DNA of 35,080 nt from JAAAOZ01 sp964496595 (GTDB lineage Bacteria > Chloroflexota > Anaerolineae > B4-G1 > SLSP01), in contig CAZCAI010000027.1 of the NCBI GenBank assembly GCA_964496595.1, positions 1 to 35,080 on the forward strand, read 5' to 3'. This document shows positions 22,860-29,942 of this stretch, piece after piece. The first letter of the stretch is position 1. Each line of letters begins with the position of its first letter. A model generated the notes under the pieces. It was not told the DNA's origin. It worked only from the letters and a program-made list of their open reading frames with translations, and did not search any database. Made by a program: the position numbers and the translations under genes.

Positions 22860-24254
22860 CTACGGCTTTGATCCCAAAGCGGTGGTGATCGCCTCGCTCA
22901 GTGAGCGCACGGGGAGCAATTCCAGGCCATCGGGGTGGGCGAGTTGCCGCCGCTGCATCGCGCGCGGGAGGATGACCCGTTTGAATCCCAGACGCGCCGC
23001 CTCGCCCAGGCGCGCCTCGATCTGCGAGACGGAGCGCACCTCGCCGGAGAGTCCCACCTCCCCAACGATGGTCAGATCCGCCGGGACGGGCTGGTCGCGG
23101 ACGCTGGAGGCCAGCGCCACGGCCATCGCCAGATCCGCCGCCGGCTCCTCGATGCGCAGGCCGCCGACGACATTGGCGAAGACATCCTGCTCCGAAAGGC
23201 GGACGCCCACGCGCCGCGAGAGCACCGCGATGACTAACAGCAGCCGGTTGACATCGACGCCGTTGGCTGTGCGGCGCGGATGGCCGAAGCTGGAGTAGCT
23301 TGCCAGCGCCTGTAACTCGACTAACAGCGGGCGCGTGCCCTCCATCGTGATCGCGATGGTGGAGCCGGGCACGTTGACCATCCGCTCGGCCAGGAACGCC
23401 TCCGAGGGATTCTCAACCTCAATCATACCGCTTGCCTGCATATCGAAGACGCCGACCTCGGAGGTGGCGCCGAAGCGATTTTTAACGCTGCGCAGCAACC
23501 GGTACGTGTGGAAGGGATCGCCCTCCAGATAGAGGACGGTATCGACGATGTGCTCCAGCACCTTGGGGCCCGCGATGGAACCTTGTTTGGTCACGTGACC
23601 CACGACGAAGACGGGCACGCCGTGTTCCTTGGCCCAGCGCTGGAAGTGCGAGGCGCAATCGCGCACCTGGCTCACATTGCCCGGCGCGGAGTTGTTGCCC
23701 TCCACGCGCATCGTCTGGATCGAGTCGATGACCAGCGCCTGGAGCTGCGGGTGCATCTGATTGGCCTGGTGCAGGATCGTCGCGACCTCGACCTCGGGCA
23801 GCAGGTGGAGTGGATCGCCCTGAATATCGAGGCGCTTTGCGCGCATTTTGATCTGCTGGGGCGACTCCTCGCCGGAGACGTAGAGCACGGGCCGCTCGGC
23901 GCTGCCGATCTGGGCCGCCACTTGGAGCAGCAGCGTCGATTTTCCAATGCCCGGCTCGCCGCCGATCAGCACCATCGAGCCGGGCACCAGCCCCCCGCCC
24001 AACACGCGCGCGAATTCGCCCATCGGTACGGGCAGGCGATCCACCGGCCCGGCGGTGATCTTGCTTAGCGGTTGCGGGCGGCGCTGCGCCTGCGTGATGC
24101 TCTGTATAGCGCCGGGGCCGCCGCTGCTTTCTTGCGGGGCGACCATCACCTCTTCCATTGAGTCCCACGCGCCGCAATGCGGACAGCGTCCCATCTGCTT
24201 GATGTAACTCCAATTGCACTCTTGACACACCCATCGGGTTTCTTGTTTAGACAT
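22860..24254 (-). CDS. radA: DNA repair protein RadA (Sms)
   Basis: A 464-residue RecA-like branch-migration helicase used in recombinational repair. The zinc finger has Cys10, Cys13, Cys24 and Cys27. Walker A is GEPGIGKS at 99-106, the RadA-specific KNRFG is at 258-262, and the C-terminal Lon-protease-like domain has DVFANVVGGLRIEEPAADLA and FKRVILPRA. The start at 24254 has AGGAGG six bases upstream and gives the usual MSK beginning; the longer frame from 24383 would add 43 residues encoded by GC-rich repeat DNA and is rejected. It lies upstream of ftsK on the same strand, separated from it by a repeat. Confidence 0.96.
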   Translation of the reverse strand: MSKQETRWVCQECNWSYIKQMGRCPHCGAWDSMEEVMVAPQESSGGPGAIQSITQAQRRPQPLSKITAGPVDRLPVPMGEFARVLGGGLVPGSMVLIGGEPGIGKSTLLLQVAAQIGSAERPVLYVSGEESPQQIKMRAKRLDIQGDPLHLLPEVEVATILHQANQMHPQLQALVIDSIQTMRVEGNNSAPGNVSQVRDCASHFQRWAKEHGVPVFVVGHVTKQGSIAGPKVLEHIVDTVLYLEGDPFHTYRLLRSVKNRFGATSEVGVFDMQASGMIEVENPSEAFLAERMVNVPGSTIAITMEGTRPLLVELQALASYSSFGHPRRTANGVDVNRLLLVIAVLSRRVGVRLSEQDVFANVVGGLRIEEPAADLAMAVALASSVRDQPVPADLTIVGEVGLSGEVRSVSQIEARLGEAARLGFKRVILPRAMQRRQLAHPDGLELLPVRSLSEAITTALGSKP

Positions 24255-24305
24255 GCGCCTCCTGCTTGCATGATACCAGAACATATATTCTATTACAAGG
24301 CTTGC

Positions 24306-24335
24306 GGCGCGCAGGCGCGCGGCGCGCAAGCGCGC
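24306..24335. repeat. 15-bp GC-only tandem repeat upstream of radA
   Basis: Two tandem copies of a 15-base unit, GGCGCGCAGGCGCGC and GGCGCGCAAGCGCGC, differing at one base. Each unit is itself nearly palindromic, and the pair is flanked by GCGGC and CGCCGC, so the whole block can fold. Confidence 0.7.
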
Positions 24336-24455
24336 TTCGCCGCCGACCAACTCCCTTTCTACTCTGAAACAGTGAAATTGCAACTGCGAAAATGGGGAGA
24401 CGGGCCTCTCGCCTGCTTTGAGTGATGGGGCAAGTATGTTACACTATTCACAAGG

Positions 24456-24488
24456 TTGAGAATTAAGAACTGAGAATTAAGGATTGAG
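24456..24488. repeat. GAGAATTAAG tandem repeat upstream of Mut7-C gene
   Basis: Two to three imperfect tandem units of GAGAATTAAGRAYT end a few bases before the ATG of the next gene, so they form its immediate leader. No better ribosome binding site is visible than the AAGGATTGAG within the last unit. Confidence 0.6.
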
Positions 24489-24491
24489 GCG

Positions 24492-24971
24492 ATGACACCT
24501 AAATTGTTGGCCGATGCGATGTTGGGAAAGTTGGCCCGCTGGCTGCGGATGCTGGGCTACGATACGGTCTACATGCGTGGGGCTGATGCCAAGATCGCCC
24601 ATCGCGCGCGGGCGGAGGGGCGCGTGCTGCTCACGCGGGATCGCGAGTTAGCCAGGCGTCGGGGTTTGACGACGGTGTTGATCGATGCGCAGACGCTGGA
24701 ACCGCAACTGGAGGAGGTGATCGCGGCAGTGGGGCCGCCGCCCTCGGATGCGCCGGCGCGATGCATGGCGTGCAACGTCCCGCTCCGCCCCATCACCAAA
24801 GATGAGGCGCGCCCGCACGTCCCGCCCTACGTCGCCCAGACCCACGAGCGTTTCCAGCGCTGTGATCAATGCGGCAAGGTGTACTGGGAAGGCACGCACT
24901 GGCATGGCAGTGCCTGCCGCAGCATTCGGGCGCGACTGGATGAAGTGTTGGATGCGGATGCAACTCGGTAG
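24492..24971 (+). CDS. Mut7-C RNase-domain protein with zinc ribbon
   Basis: A 159-residue protein of the Mut7-C family (DUF82 type). The PIN-like fold starts with KLLADAMLGKLARWLRMLGYDTVY and continues with VLLTRDRELARR, carrying the expected acidic residues. A zinc ribbon follows with CMAC and CDQC pairs, then KVYWEGTHW. The family is predicted to be a ribonuclease; its role in bacteria is not established. Between THW and RARLDE there is a short HGSACRSI stretch encoded by GGCAGTGCCTGCC-like palindromic DNA, related to the palindrome in guaA. The leader consists of repeat DNA. Confidence 0.9.
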   Translation: MTPKLLADAMLGKLARWLRMLGYDTVYMRGADAKIAHRARAEGRVLLTRDRELARRRGLTTVLIDAQTLEPQLEEVIAAVGPPPSDAPARCMACNVPLRPITKDEARPHVPPYVAQTHERFQRCDQCGKVYWEGTHWHGSACRSIRARLDEVLDADATR

Positions 24972-25042
24972 CAACCCGCGCGTAAGATATGGATGGAACC
25001 CACGACGATTTGACTAACTGACTAAAACATAAGGAGGACGCC

Positions 25043-25846
25043 ATGAAAGTTTGGGGAACATCCATATTGATCATCAGCATGCTCGTCAGTTGTATGCTGT
25101 GCGGCATCATGCCGGGATGGGAGAGTGTGCGTGGATCGGGCGACGTCGTCGAGGAGACGCGAGAGGTGCGAGGCATCGACGAGGTGCGTGGCGTTAGCAA
25201 CGCGACCATCGGCGATCTCTACATCGAGATTGGCGAGGAGACGTCGCTGCGCATCGAGGTGGAGGACAACCTGATCGATTACATCGAGACGGAGGTGCGC
25301 GGCGACGTGCTCCACATCGAGACGCGGCGCGGCGTCAGCCTCCGGCCCCGCGAGGCCATTGAGTTTTACCTCACCGTCCCCACGCTGGAGAGCTTGAGCA
25401 TCTCTGGGACAGGCAGCGCTGAGGCACCGGATCTCGAATCGAAGCGCTTCTCGGCCACCGTCAGCGGCACCGGCGATGTTCAAATCGAGAGCCTGGACGT
25501 GAACACGGCGGAGTTGGAGATCACGGGCACGGGCGGCGCGGAGATCGCCTGCCTGCAAGGCGCGCGCTTGGAGGTTGAAATCAGCGGGACGGGCGCAGCG
25601 ACCATCGAAGAAGGGCGCGTCAAGCATCAAGAAGTCGAACTCAGCGGCAGCGGGAGTTACAAGGCGCAGGATCTGGAGAGCGAGACCGCCCAGGTCGAAG
25701 TCAGCGGCGTCGGAACCGCGACGCTCTGGGCGACGGAGACCTTGGACGCCGAGGTCAGCGGCAGCGGTAATATTCGCTATCGCGGCGCTCCGACCGTGCG
25801 GAGTGAGGTCAGTGGCGTCGGCGGGATCAAATCCTTGGACGATTGA
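25043..25846 (+). CDS. GIN-domain (DUF2807) lipoprotein
   Basis: A 267-residue putative lipoprotein. The signal sequence ends at Cys17 (LVSC), with an alternative at Cys20. The mature protein is a right-handed beta-helix-like repeat typical of the head GIN domain: recurrent SGTGSAE, SGTGDVQ, TGTGGAE, SGTGAAT, SGSGSYK, SGVGTAT, SGSGNIR and SGVGGIK turns every 20-22 residues. Such proteins are surface-associated and of unknown function; some accompany PspC-type envelope stress genes, which are not seen here. AAGGAGG precedes the ATG. A terminator follows. Confidence 0.92.
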   Translation: MKVWGTSILIISMLVSCMLCGIMPGWESVRGSGDVVEETREVRGIDEVRGVSNATIGDLYIEIGEETSLRIEVEDNLIDYIETEVRGDVLHIETRRGVSLRPREAIEFYLTVPTLESLSISGTGSAEAPDLESKRFSATVSGTGDVQIESLDVNTAELEITGTGGAEIACLQGARLEVEISGTGAATIEEGRVKHQEVELSGSGSYKAQDLESETAQVEVSGVGTATLWATETLDAEVSGSGNIRYRGAPTVRSEVSGVGGIKSLDD

Positions 25847-25872
25847 CCGCAAAAGTGAAACATCCTCCCAAA

Positions 25873-25901
25873 GCGCTGTGCTTCTGGCACGGCACTTTTT
25901 T
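25873..25901 (+). terminator. Intrinsic terminator
   Basis: GCGCTGTGC pairs with GCACGGCAC (one mismatch, one G-T pair) around TTCTG, followed by six T. It lies 26 bases after the DUF2807 gene. Confidence 0.75.
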
Positions 25902-26062
25902 CATGGGATGCGACCGAAGAATTGACCGGGGATCGGCCGAAACTCCCCACCTGACCAGGTAAATTAGGGAACGATCAGCGAAACTTGGACGTTATAGAGG
26001 TGAAGGCGAAAGCCTGAATCCCAAATCACAGTCACTATATTTTTAGAAAAGGAGCAGATGTG

Positions 26063-27538
26063 ATGAAAGTCAAGTTTTGGTCGCTGATTGTTTTGAGTCT
26101 TGGGGGTTTGATGTTGATCTCCGGCTGCGCGAGCGGCTTACTCGATGCAGCGGAGGCGCCGACCGCGACGCCCGTAAGCGAGGCGGCGCCGGCAGTGAGT
26201 GCCGGCCCCGCTGAGGTGGTCGAGGTCTTCTACACCGCCTGGTTGGCTTACGAGGGCAATCCGTTGGTGGATAAATTTTACCAGTCGAATCCCTACCTGA
26301 GCGCTGAAGCCGAGCAGAAGATCGCGGACATCATCGCCTCCTTCGAGCGCGGCGGCTACGATCCCGTGCTCTGCGCGCAGGATCGTCCGGAGCGCTTCAT
26401 CTTCGAGACACCAGAAGTGACGGGTGACGTGGCCGCAATGACCGTCCACGGCGTCTGGAACGCAGGCGCCGAGTTCGAGTCGCGGAACGACGTCGCGGTG
26501 ACGCTGGGCCAAGTTGGAGATCAAGGCCAGTGGCAGATCACGGACATCGCCTGCGCGCCGCCGGCCTCGCAACCGCCCGCGCCCCCCACCTCCGCGACGA
26601 TCCCCGATATCCGCCTGCGCTTCGATGCGCCCGCCGCCTGGCAACGCTTAGATCCCAAATGGGCCTGGACGCCGGACGCGAATGGCGAGATGCAGGTGGG
26701 CGTCAACTGGGTCTATCTTGAGCCGCCGATGGAGATGGAAGCGGTGCTGCTGCCCCAATCCGCGCAGATTTTGGCCTCTGAGCCGATGGCAACAGCGTTG
26801 GGCGAAGGGCGATCCTTCACACTCGAAACCTACGGTGGAGCAGCGATCAGCGATGGCGATGATGCCAAAGCGCCCGTCCAGACCGTCGAAACGCACGTCC
26901 TGGTCAGGGTCGAGCGCGCGGGGCAGCGCTTAGGCGTGGATTTCTACGCCAGCGCGCCGACCGCCGAGCAGCTCGCCGAGTTGGACGATGCCCTGCGGTC
27001 GTTGATCTCGTCGGCGCATTGGGCTGATGAGGCCGGCGCGAGCGGATGGCAAACCTATCAAGACGCCGACTATGGCTTCGAGTTCCAGTACCCGACGGAT
27101 TGGCAGGTGCAGGAGATCGCGACCGATGGCCCCGGCGCGCCGGAGGATTATCCAGTCGAGCGCGTGGTCTCCCTCTTCCCGGCCTCGATGGCCGAGGCGC
27201 TGAAACAGAGCGGCCCGCCGAACCCTGAGCAACCGGCCACCGTCGCCCCGCTCTCCGTCGAGGTCTGCGTTGGCGATGAGGCCCAATTCCGCCGCGCCTA
27301 TCCGGAACCGACCACGGCCCAATCGCTGGCCGTCAACGGCCTGACGATGATCCGCGAGGAGAGCTACGTCAACGAGCAGATCACGCAACTTCGCTACGTC
27401 TACCAACATCCGAGCCAGCCAGATGTGCGCGTCATCTTCTCCGATCATCTCACCGGCTTTGTGGAGCGCGCGAAGGGACGCCCGGACGTGGTCGCGCTCC
27501 TGCCGGAGATCATCGAATCGCTGACCTTTAGCGAATAG
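26063..27538 (+). CDS. Lipoprotein with DUF3828-like N-terminal region
   Basis: A 491-residue secreted lipoprotein. The lipobox is LISGC with Cys22, followed by an Ala/Pro/Thr linker. Residues about 48-165 (VVEVFYTAWLAY, then NPYLSAEAEQKI, ending QWQITDIAC) resemble DUF3828. Residues about 335-490 begin YQDADYGFEFQYPTDWQV, a PsbP-like segment common in Chloroflexota lipoproteins. The central region is unassigned. Function is unknown; an extracytoplasmic beta-rich protein is all that can be said. A GTG at 26060 directly precedes the chosen ATG and would add one residue. AAAGGAG lies upstream. The linker DNA holds a 7-base inverted repeat at 26185-26203. Confidence 0.85.
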   Translation: MKVKFWSLIVLSLGGLMLISGCASGLLDAAEAPTATPVSEAAPAVSAGPAEVVEVFYTAWLAYEGNPLVDKFYQSNPYLSAEAEQKIADIIASFERGGYDPVLCAQDRPERFIFETPEVTGDVAAMTVHGVWNAGAEFESRNDVAVTLGQVGDQGQWQITDIACAPPASQPPAPPTSATIPDIRLRFDAPAAWQRLDPKWAWTPDANGEMQVGVNWVYLEPPMEMEAVLLPQSAQILASEPMATALGEGRSFTLETYGGAAISDGDDAKAPVQTVETHVLVRVERAGQRLGVDFYASAPTAEQLAELDDALRSLISSAHWADEAGASGWQTYQDADYGFEFQYPTDWQVQEIATDGPGAPEDYPVERVVSLFPASMAEALKQSGPPNPEQPATVAPLSVEVCVGDEAQFRRAYPEPTTAQSLAVNGLTMIREESYVNEQITQLRYVYQHPSQPDVRVIFSDHLTGFVERAKGRPDVVALLPEIIESLTFSE

Positions 27539-27556
27539 CCGAAACGCCTTACCACC

Positions 27557-27595
27557 AAGCCTTGACGGGAGTCCAAAATCCGTCAGGGCTTTTTT
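27557..27595 (+). terminator. Intrinsic terminator
   Basis: AAGCCTTGACGG pairs with CCGTCAGGGCTT (one mismatch or G-T pair) around an 11-base loop, followed by a run of T. It ends the lipoprotein transcript. Confidence 0.85.
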
Positions 27596-27607
27596 AGGCC
27601 GTTATCC

Positions 27608-27636
27608 TTGCGAAAAAAAGTAAACGATGGTATGAT
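27608..27636 (+). promoter_or_regulatory. Promoter of thiamine locus
   Basis: TTGCGA and TATGAT separated by 17 bases, about 37 bases upstream of the riboswitch. It lies just after the preceding terminator, so the riboswitch transcript probably starts near 27643. Confidence 0.6.
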
Positions 27637-27672
27637 AAATATAGAACGTTAAAAAGAACCGCATCACAAAAA

Positions 27673-27762
27673 CACCGGGGGAGCCTACGCGTATAGGCTG
27701 AGAGGATGTTGACGACATCGACCCTTGAACCTGATCTGGATCATGCCAGCGGAGGGAGGTCA
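27673..27762 (+). ncRNA. TPP riboswitch (THI element)
   Basis: The conserved thi-box blocks are all present: CGGGGGAGCC, GGCTGAGAGG, GACCCTTGAACCTGATCTGGATCATGCC (27719-27746) and AGCGGAGGGAGG. The P3 stem (GATGTTGACGACATC) is well formed. It binds thiamine pyrophosphate. The 5' segment CGGGGGA is complementary to TCCCCCG of the terminator that follows, suggesting an antiterminator when TPP is absent and termination when it is bound. The controlled gene is thiamine pyrophosphokinase and probably the transporter genes beyond. Confidence 0.96.
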
Positions 27763-27770
27763 TCACCCAG

Positions 27771-27804
27771 TCCCCCGCGAACACGCCGGGGGATTTTTGT
27801 TTTT
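27771..27804 (+). terminator. Riboswitch-controlled intrinsic terminator
   Basis: TCCCCC and GGGGGA enclose an 11-base loop and are followed by TTTTTGTTTTT. It directly follows the TPP aptamer and competes with pairing to the aptamer's 5' strand. Confidence 0.88.
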
Positions 27805-27848
27805 CTCGGCAGACGATCCATAGGGATGCATGAGAATCAAACACCCCT

Positions 27849-27892
27849 TTACGCAATACGCAGTACGCAATACGCAATAAATCTTACGCATC
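27849..27892. repeat. Direct array of ACGCAATACG units
   Basis: Four units of (A/T)ACGCAATACG type in direct orientation lie between the riboswitch terminator and the thiN start. They belong to the same unit family as the inverted arrays elsewhere in the window. Confidence 0.7.
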
Positions 27893-27926
27893 AAATTCTT
27901 TTTGACTACCTTTCGAAGGAGACGAC

Positions 27927-28592
27927 ATGCGCATCATCATCTTTGCCAATGGGCAGTTGTCGGACCCAAGCGCCGAGGCCGAGCGGTGGATTCGGGCGGG
28001 GGATACGGTCGTCGCGGCAGATGGCGGCACGCGCCACGCACAGGCGGCGGACATCCTGCCCCAGTACGTGATCGGCGACCTGGACTCGCTCTCGGCGGCG
28101 CAGCGCGAGCGCTTAGAGGCGGCGGGGACGCGCTTCCATTCGCATCCCCCGGCCAAGGACGAGACCGATCTGGAGTTGGCCTTGCTCTGGGCCGCCGAAC
28201 AGTCGTCGTCGGAACCGTTGCAGATTGTCCTGCTCGGCGCACTGGGCGGGCGCCCCGATCAGATGCTGGCGAATCTCCTGCTGCTGGCGTTGCCGGAGCT
28301 GGCCGGGCGCGATGTCCGCATCGTCGATGGCCCGTGGCAGATCCGGCTGATTCGCGGCAGGGAGACGGCGACCTTCACCGGCGCGCCCGACGACCTGCTC
28401 TCGCTCATCCCGCTCGGCGGCGAGGCGAGCGGCATCGTCACCGAGGGCCTGGCCTATCTCCTGCGCGAGGAGACCCTGCGCTTCGGGCCGGCGCGCGGTA
28501 TCAGCAACCGCTTCGAGGCGGCGACCGCCCGCGTCACGTTGGGTTCTGGTCAACTGTGGTGCTTCCATCGCCACGGGCCGGAGCAGCGCTAA
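27927..28592 (+). CDS. thiN: Thiamine pyrophosphokinase
   Basis: A 221-residue thiamine diphosphokinase that converts thiamine and ATP to TPP. Motifs are the VVAADGGTRHA segment, VIGDLDSL (metal-binding aspartates) and the KDETDLELAL helix, then LGALGGRPDQMLANLLLL and a beta-sandwich C-terminal domain ending GISNRFEAATARVTLGSG. Length fits the family. AAGGAGA precedes the ATG. It is the first gene after the TPP riboswitch, and the ThiB/ThiP-like genes follow, so imported thiamine would be pyrophosphorylated here and the product would shut off its own expression. Confidence 0.95.
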   Translation: MRIIIFANGQLSDPSAEAERWIRAGDTVVAADGGTRHAQAADILPQYVIGDLDSLSAAQRERLEAAGTRFHSHPPAKDETDLELALLWAAEQSSSEPLQIVLLGALGGRPDQMLANLLLLALPELAGRDVRIVDGPWQIRLIRGRETATFTGAPDDLLSLIPLGGEASGIVTEGLAYLLREETLRFGPARGISNRFEAATARVTLGSGQLWCFHRHGPEQR

Positions 28593-28670
28593 GGTGTTTG
28601 ACAGGATTTTTAATCCAACTTGATATTTGTCGCTTTGTGTATTTACATTTAGGAAATCTTTCCGGTCGCC

Positions 28671-28760
28671 AATTCCGTAATTTGGAATTTAGAATTTCAA
28701 ATTTAGAGTAATGTTATCGGGTAAAGATTCAAAATTCTAAATTCGCAATTCGCAATTTGA
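28671..28760. repeat. AT-rich inverted repeat arrays
   Basis: Units of AATTTGGAATTTAG and AGAATTTCAAATTT on the left face CAAAATTCTAAATTCG and CAATTCGCAATTTG on the right. The architecture copies that of the ATACG arrays with a different, AT-rich unit. It fills most of the thiN-thiB gap. Confidence 0.65.
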
Positions 28761-28799
28761 TGTTTTGTCTGTTTGCTGCTTTACAAACGGAGGTAAACT

Positions 28800-29942
28800 A
28801 TGAAGTCAGTAACTCGCCGCATCGCAGTAGCATTTTTGATCCTGTTGTTGGTCGCGTGTGGGACCACGCCAGAGGCAACTGAGGCTCCCACGCCAGAGGC
28901 CACAGCAACGCCGACGCCCATCCCGTTGCGTGTGATGACCTACGATAGCTTCAGCATCAGCGAGGAGGTCATCGCCCAGTTTGAGGCGGAGCACAACGCG
29001 AGTGTGCAATTCCTGAAGGCCGGCGATACCGGCGCGATGCTCAACCAGGCCATCCTCAGCCGCGATAATCCCCAGGCTGACGTGCTCTACGGCGTGGACA
29101 ACACCTTCCTCAGCCGCGCGCTGGAGGCCGATATCTACGTCCCTTACGAGGCCGAGAACCTGGCCCACATTCCCGACCGCCTGAAGTTAGACCCAGAACA
29201 TCGCGTCTCGCCCACCGACTTCGGCGATGTCTGCCTCAACTACGACAAGGCCTACTTCGAGGAGCACGATCTGCCCGTCCCCCAGAGCTTGCAGGATCTG
29301 ACGAAGCCGGAATACGAGGGGCTGTTGGTGGTGGAGAATCCCGCCTCGTCCTCGCCGGGGCTGGCCTTCTTGATCACGACCATCGGCGTGATGGGCACGT
29401 CGGAGGAGACCACCACCGGCGTGCTGGGCACGGCGGAGGGAACCACCTACCTGGATTTCTGGGCCGATCTGCGCGAGAATGACGTCTTGGTCGTCGACGG
29501 CTGGGACACCGCGTACTACTCGGAGTTCAGCGGCGGTTCCGGCAGCGAAGGCGCGCGCCCGCTGGTAGTGAGCTACGCCACCAGTCCCGCCGCCGAGGTC
29601 TACTTCAGCAATGATGATAGTGAAGAGCTGGAATCCCCGCCCACCGGCGCGATCACCGCGCCGCAGACCTGCTTCCGGCAGATCGAGTTCGCGGGCATCC
29701 TCAAGAACGGCCAGCATCGCGAGTTGGCGGAGGCATTCATCGAATTCCTGCTGAGCGAGAGCTTCCAGGAGGACATCCCCTTGCAGATGTGGGTCTTTCC
29801 CGCGCGCGAGGATGTGACCTTGCCGGAGGTCTTCGCCGAGTACGCGCAGGTGGCGGAGGAGCCGGTCGAGATGGCCTACGATGCTATCGAAGAGAGTCGC
29901 AGAGCGTGGATCGAGGCCTGGACGGAGACCGTGCTGAGGTGA
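28800..29942 (+). CDS. thiB: Thiamine ABC transporter substrate-binding lipoprotein
   Basis: A 380-residue extracytoplasmic binding protein of the ThiB/iron-Fbp-like class. The lipobox is LLVAC with Cys20, followed by a Pro/Thr/Glu linker. The mature domain starts RVMTYDSFSISEEVIAQFEAEHNASVQFLKAGDTG, closely like ThiB, and continues with PQADVLYGVDNTFLSRAL, VCLNYDKAYF and a YYSEFSGG ligand-pocket loop. ThiB binds thiamine, TMP and TPP. Downstream of thiN and the TPP riboswitch, and overlapping the permease gene by 4 bases, the thiamine role is well supported. CGGAGG precedes the ATG. Confidence 0.92.
   Translation: MKSVTRRIAVAFLILLLVACGTTPEATEAPTPEATATPTPIPLRVMTYDSFSISEEVIAQFEAEHNASVQFLKAGDTGAMLNQAILSRDNPQADVLYGVDNTFLSRALEADIYVPYEAENLAHIPDRLKLDPEHRVSPTDFGDVCLNYDKAYFEEHDLPVPQSLQDLTKPEYEGLLVVENPASSSPGLAFLITTIGVMGTSEETTTGVLGTAEGTTYLDFWADLRENDVLVVDGWDTAYYSEFSGGSGSEGARPLVVSYATSPAAEVYFSNDDSEELESPPTGAITAPQTCFRQIEFAGILKNGQHRELAEAFIEFLLSESFQEDIPLQMWVFPAREDVTLPEVFAEYAQVAEEPVEMAYDAIEESRRAWIEAWTETVLR

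Noticed and set aside
24255..24383. N-terminal extension of radA
   Set aside because: It adds 43 residues from GC-rich repeat DNA, lacks a ribosome binding site, and the ATG at 24254 has AGGAGG and gives the standard RadA zinc-finger start.
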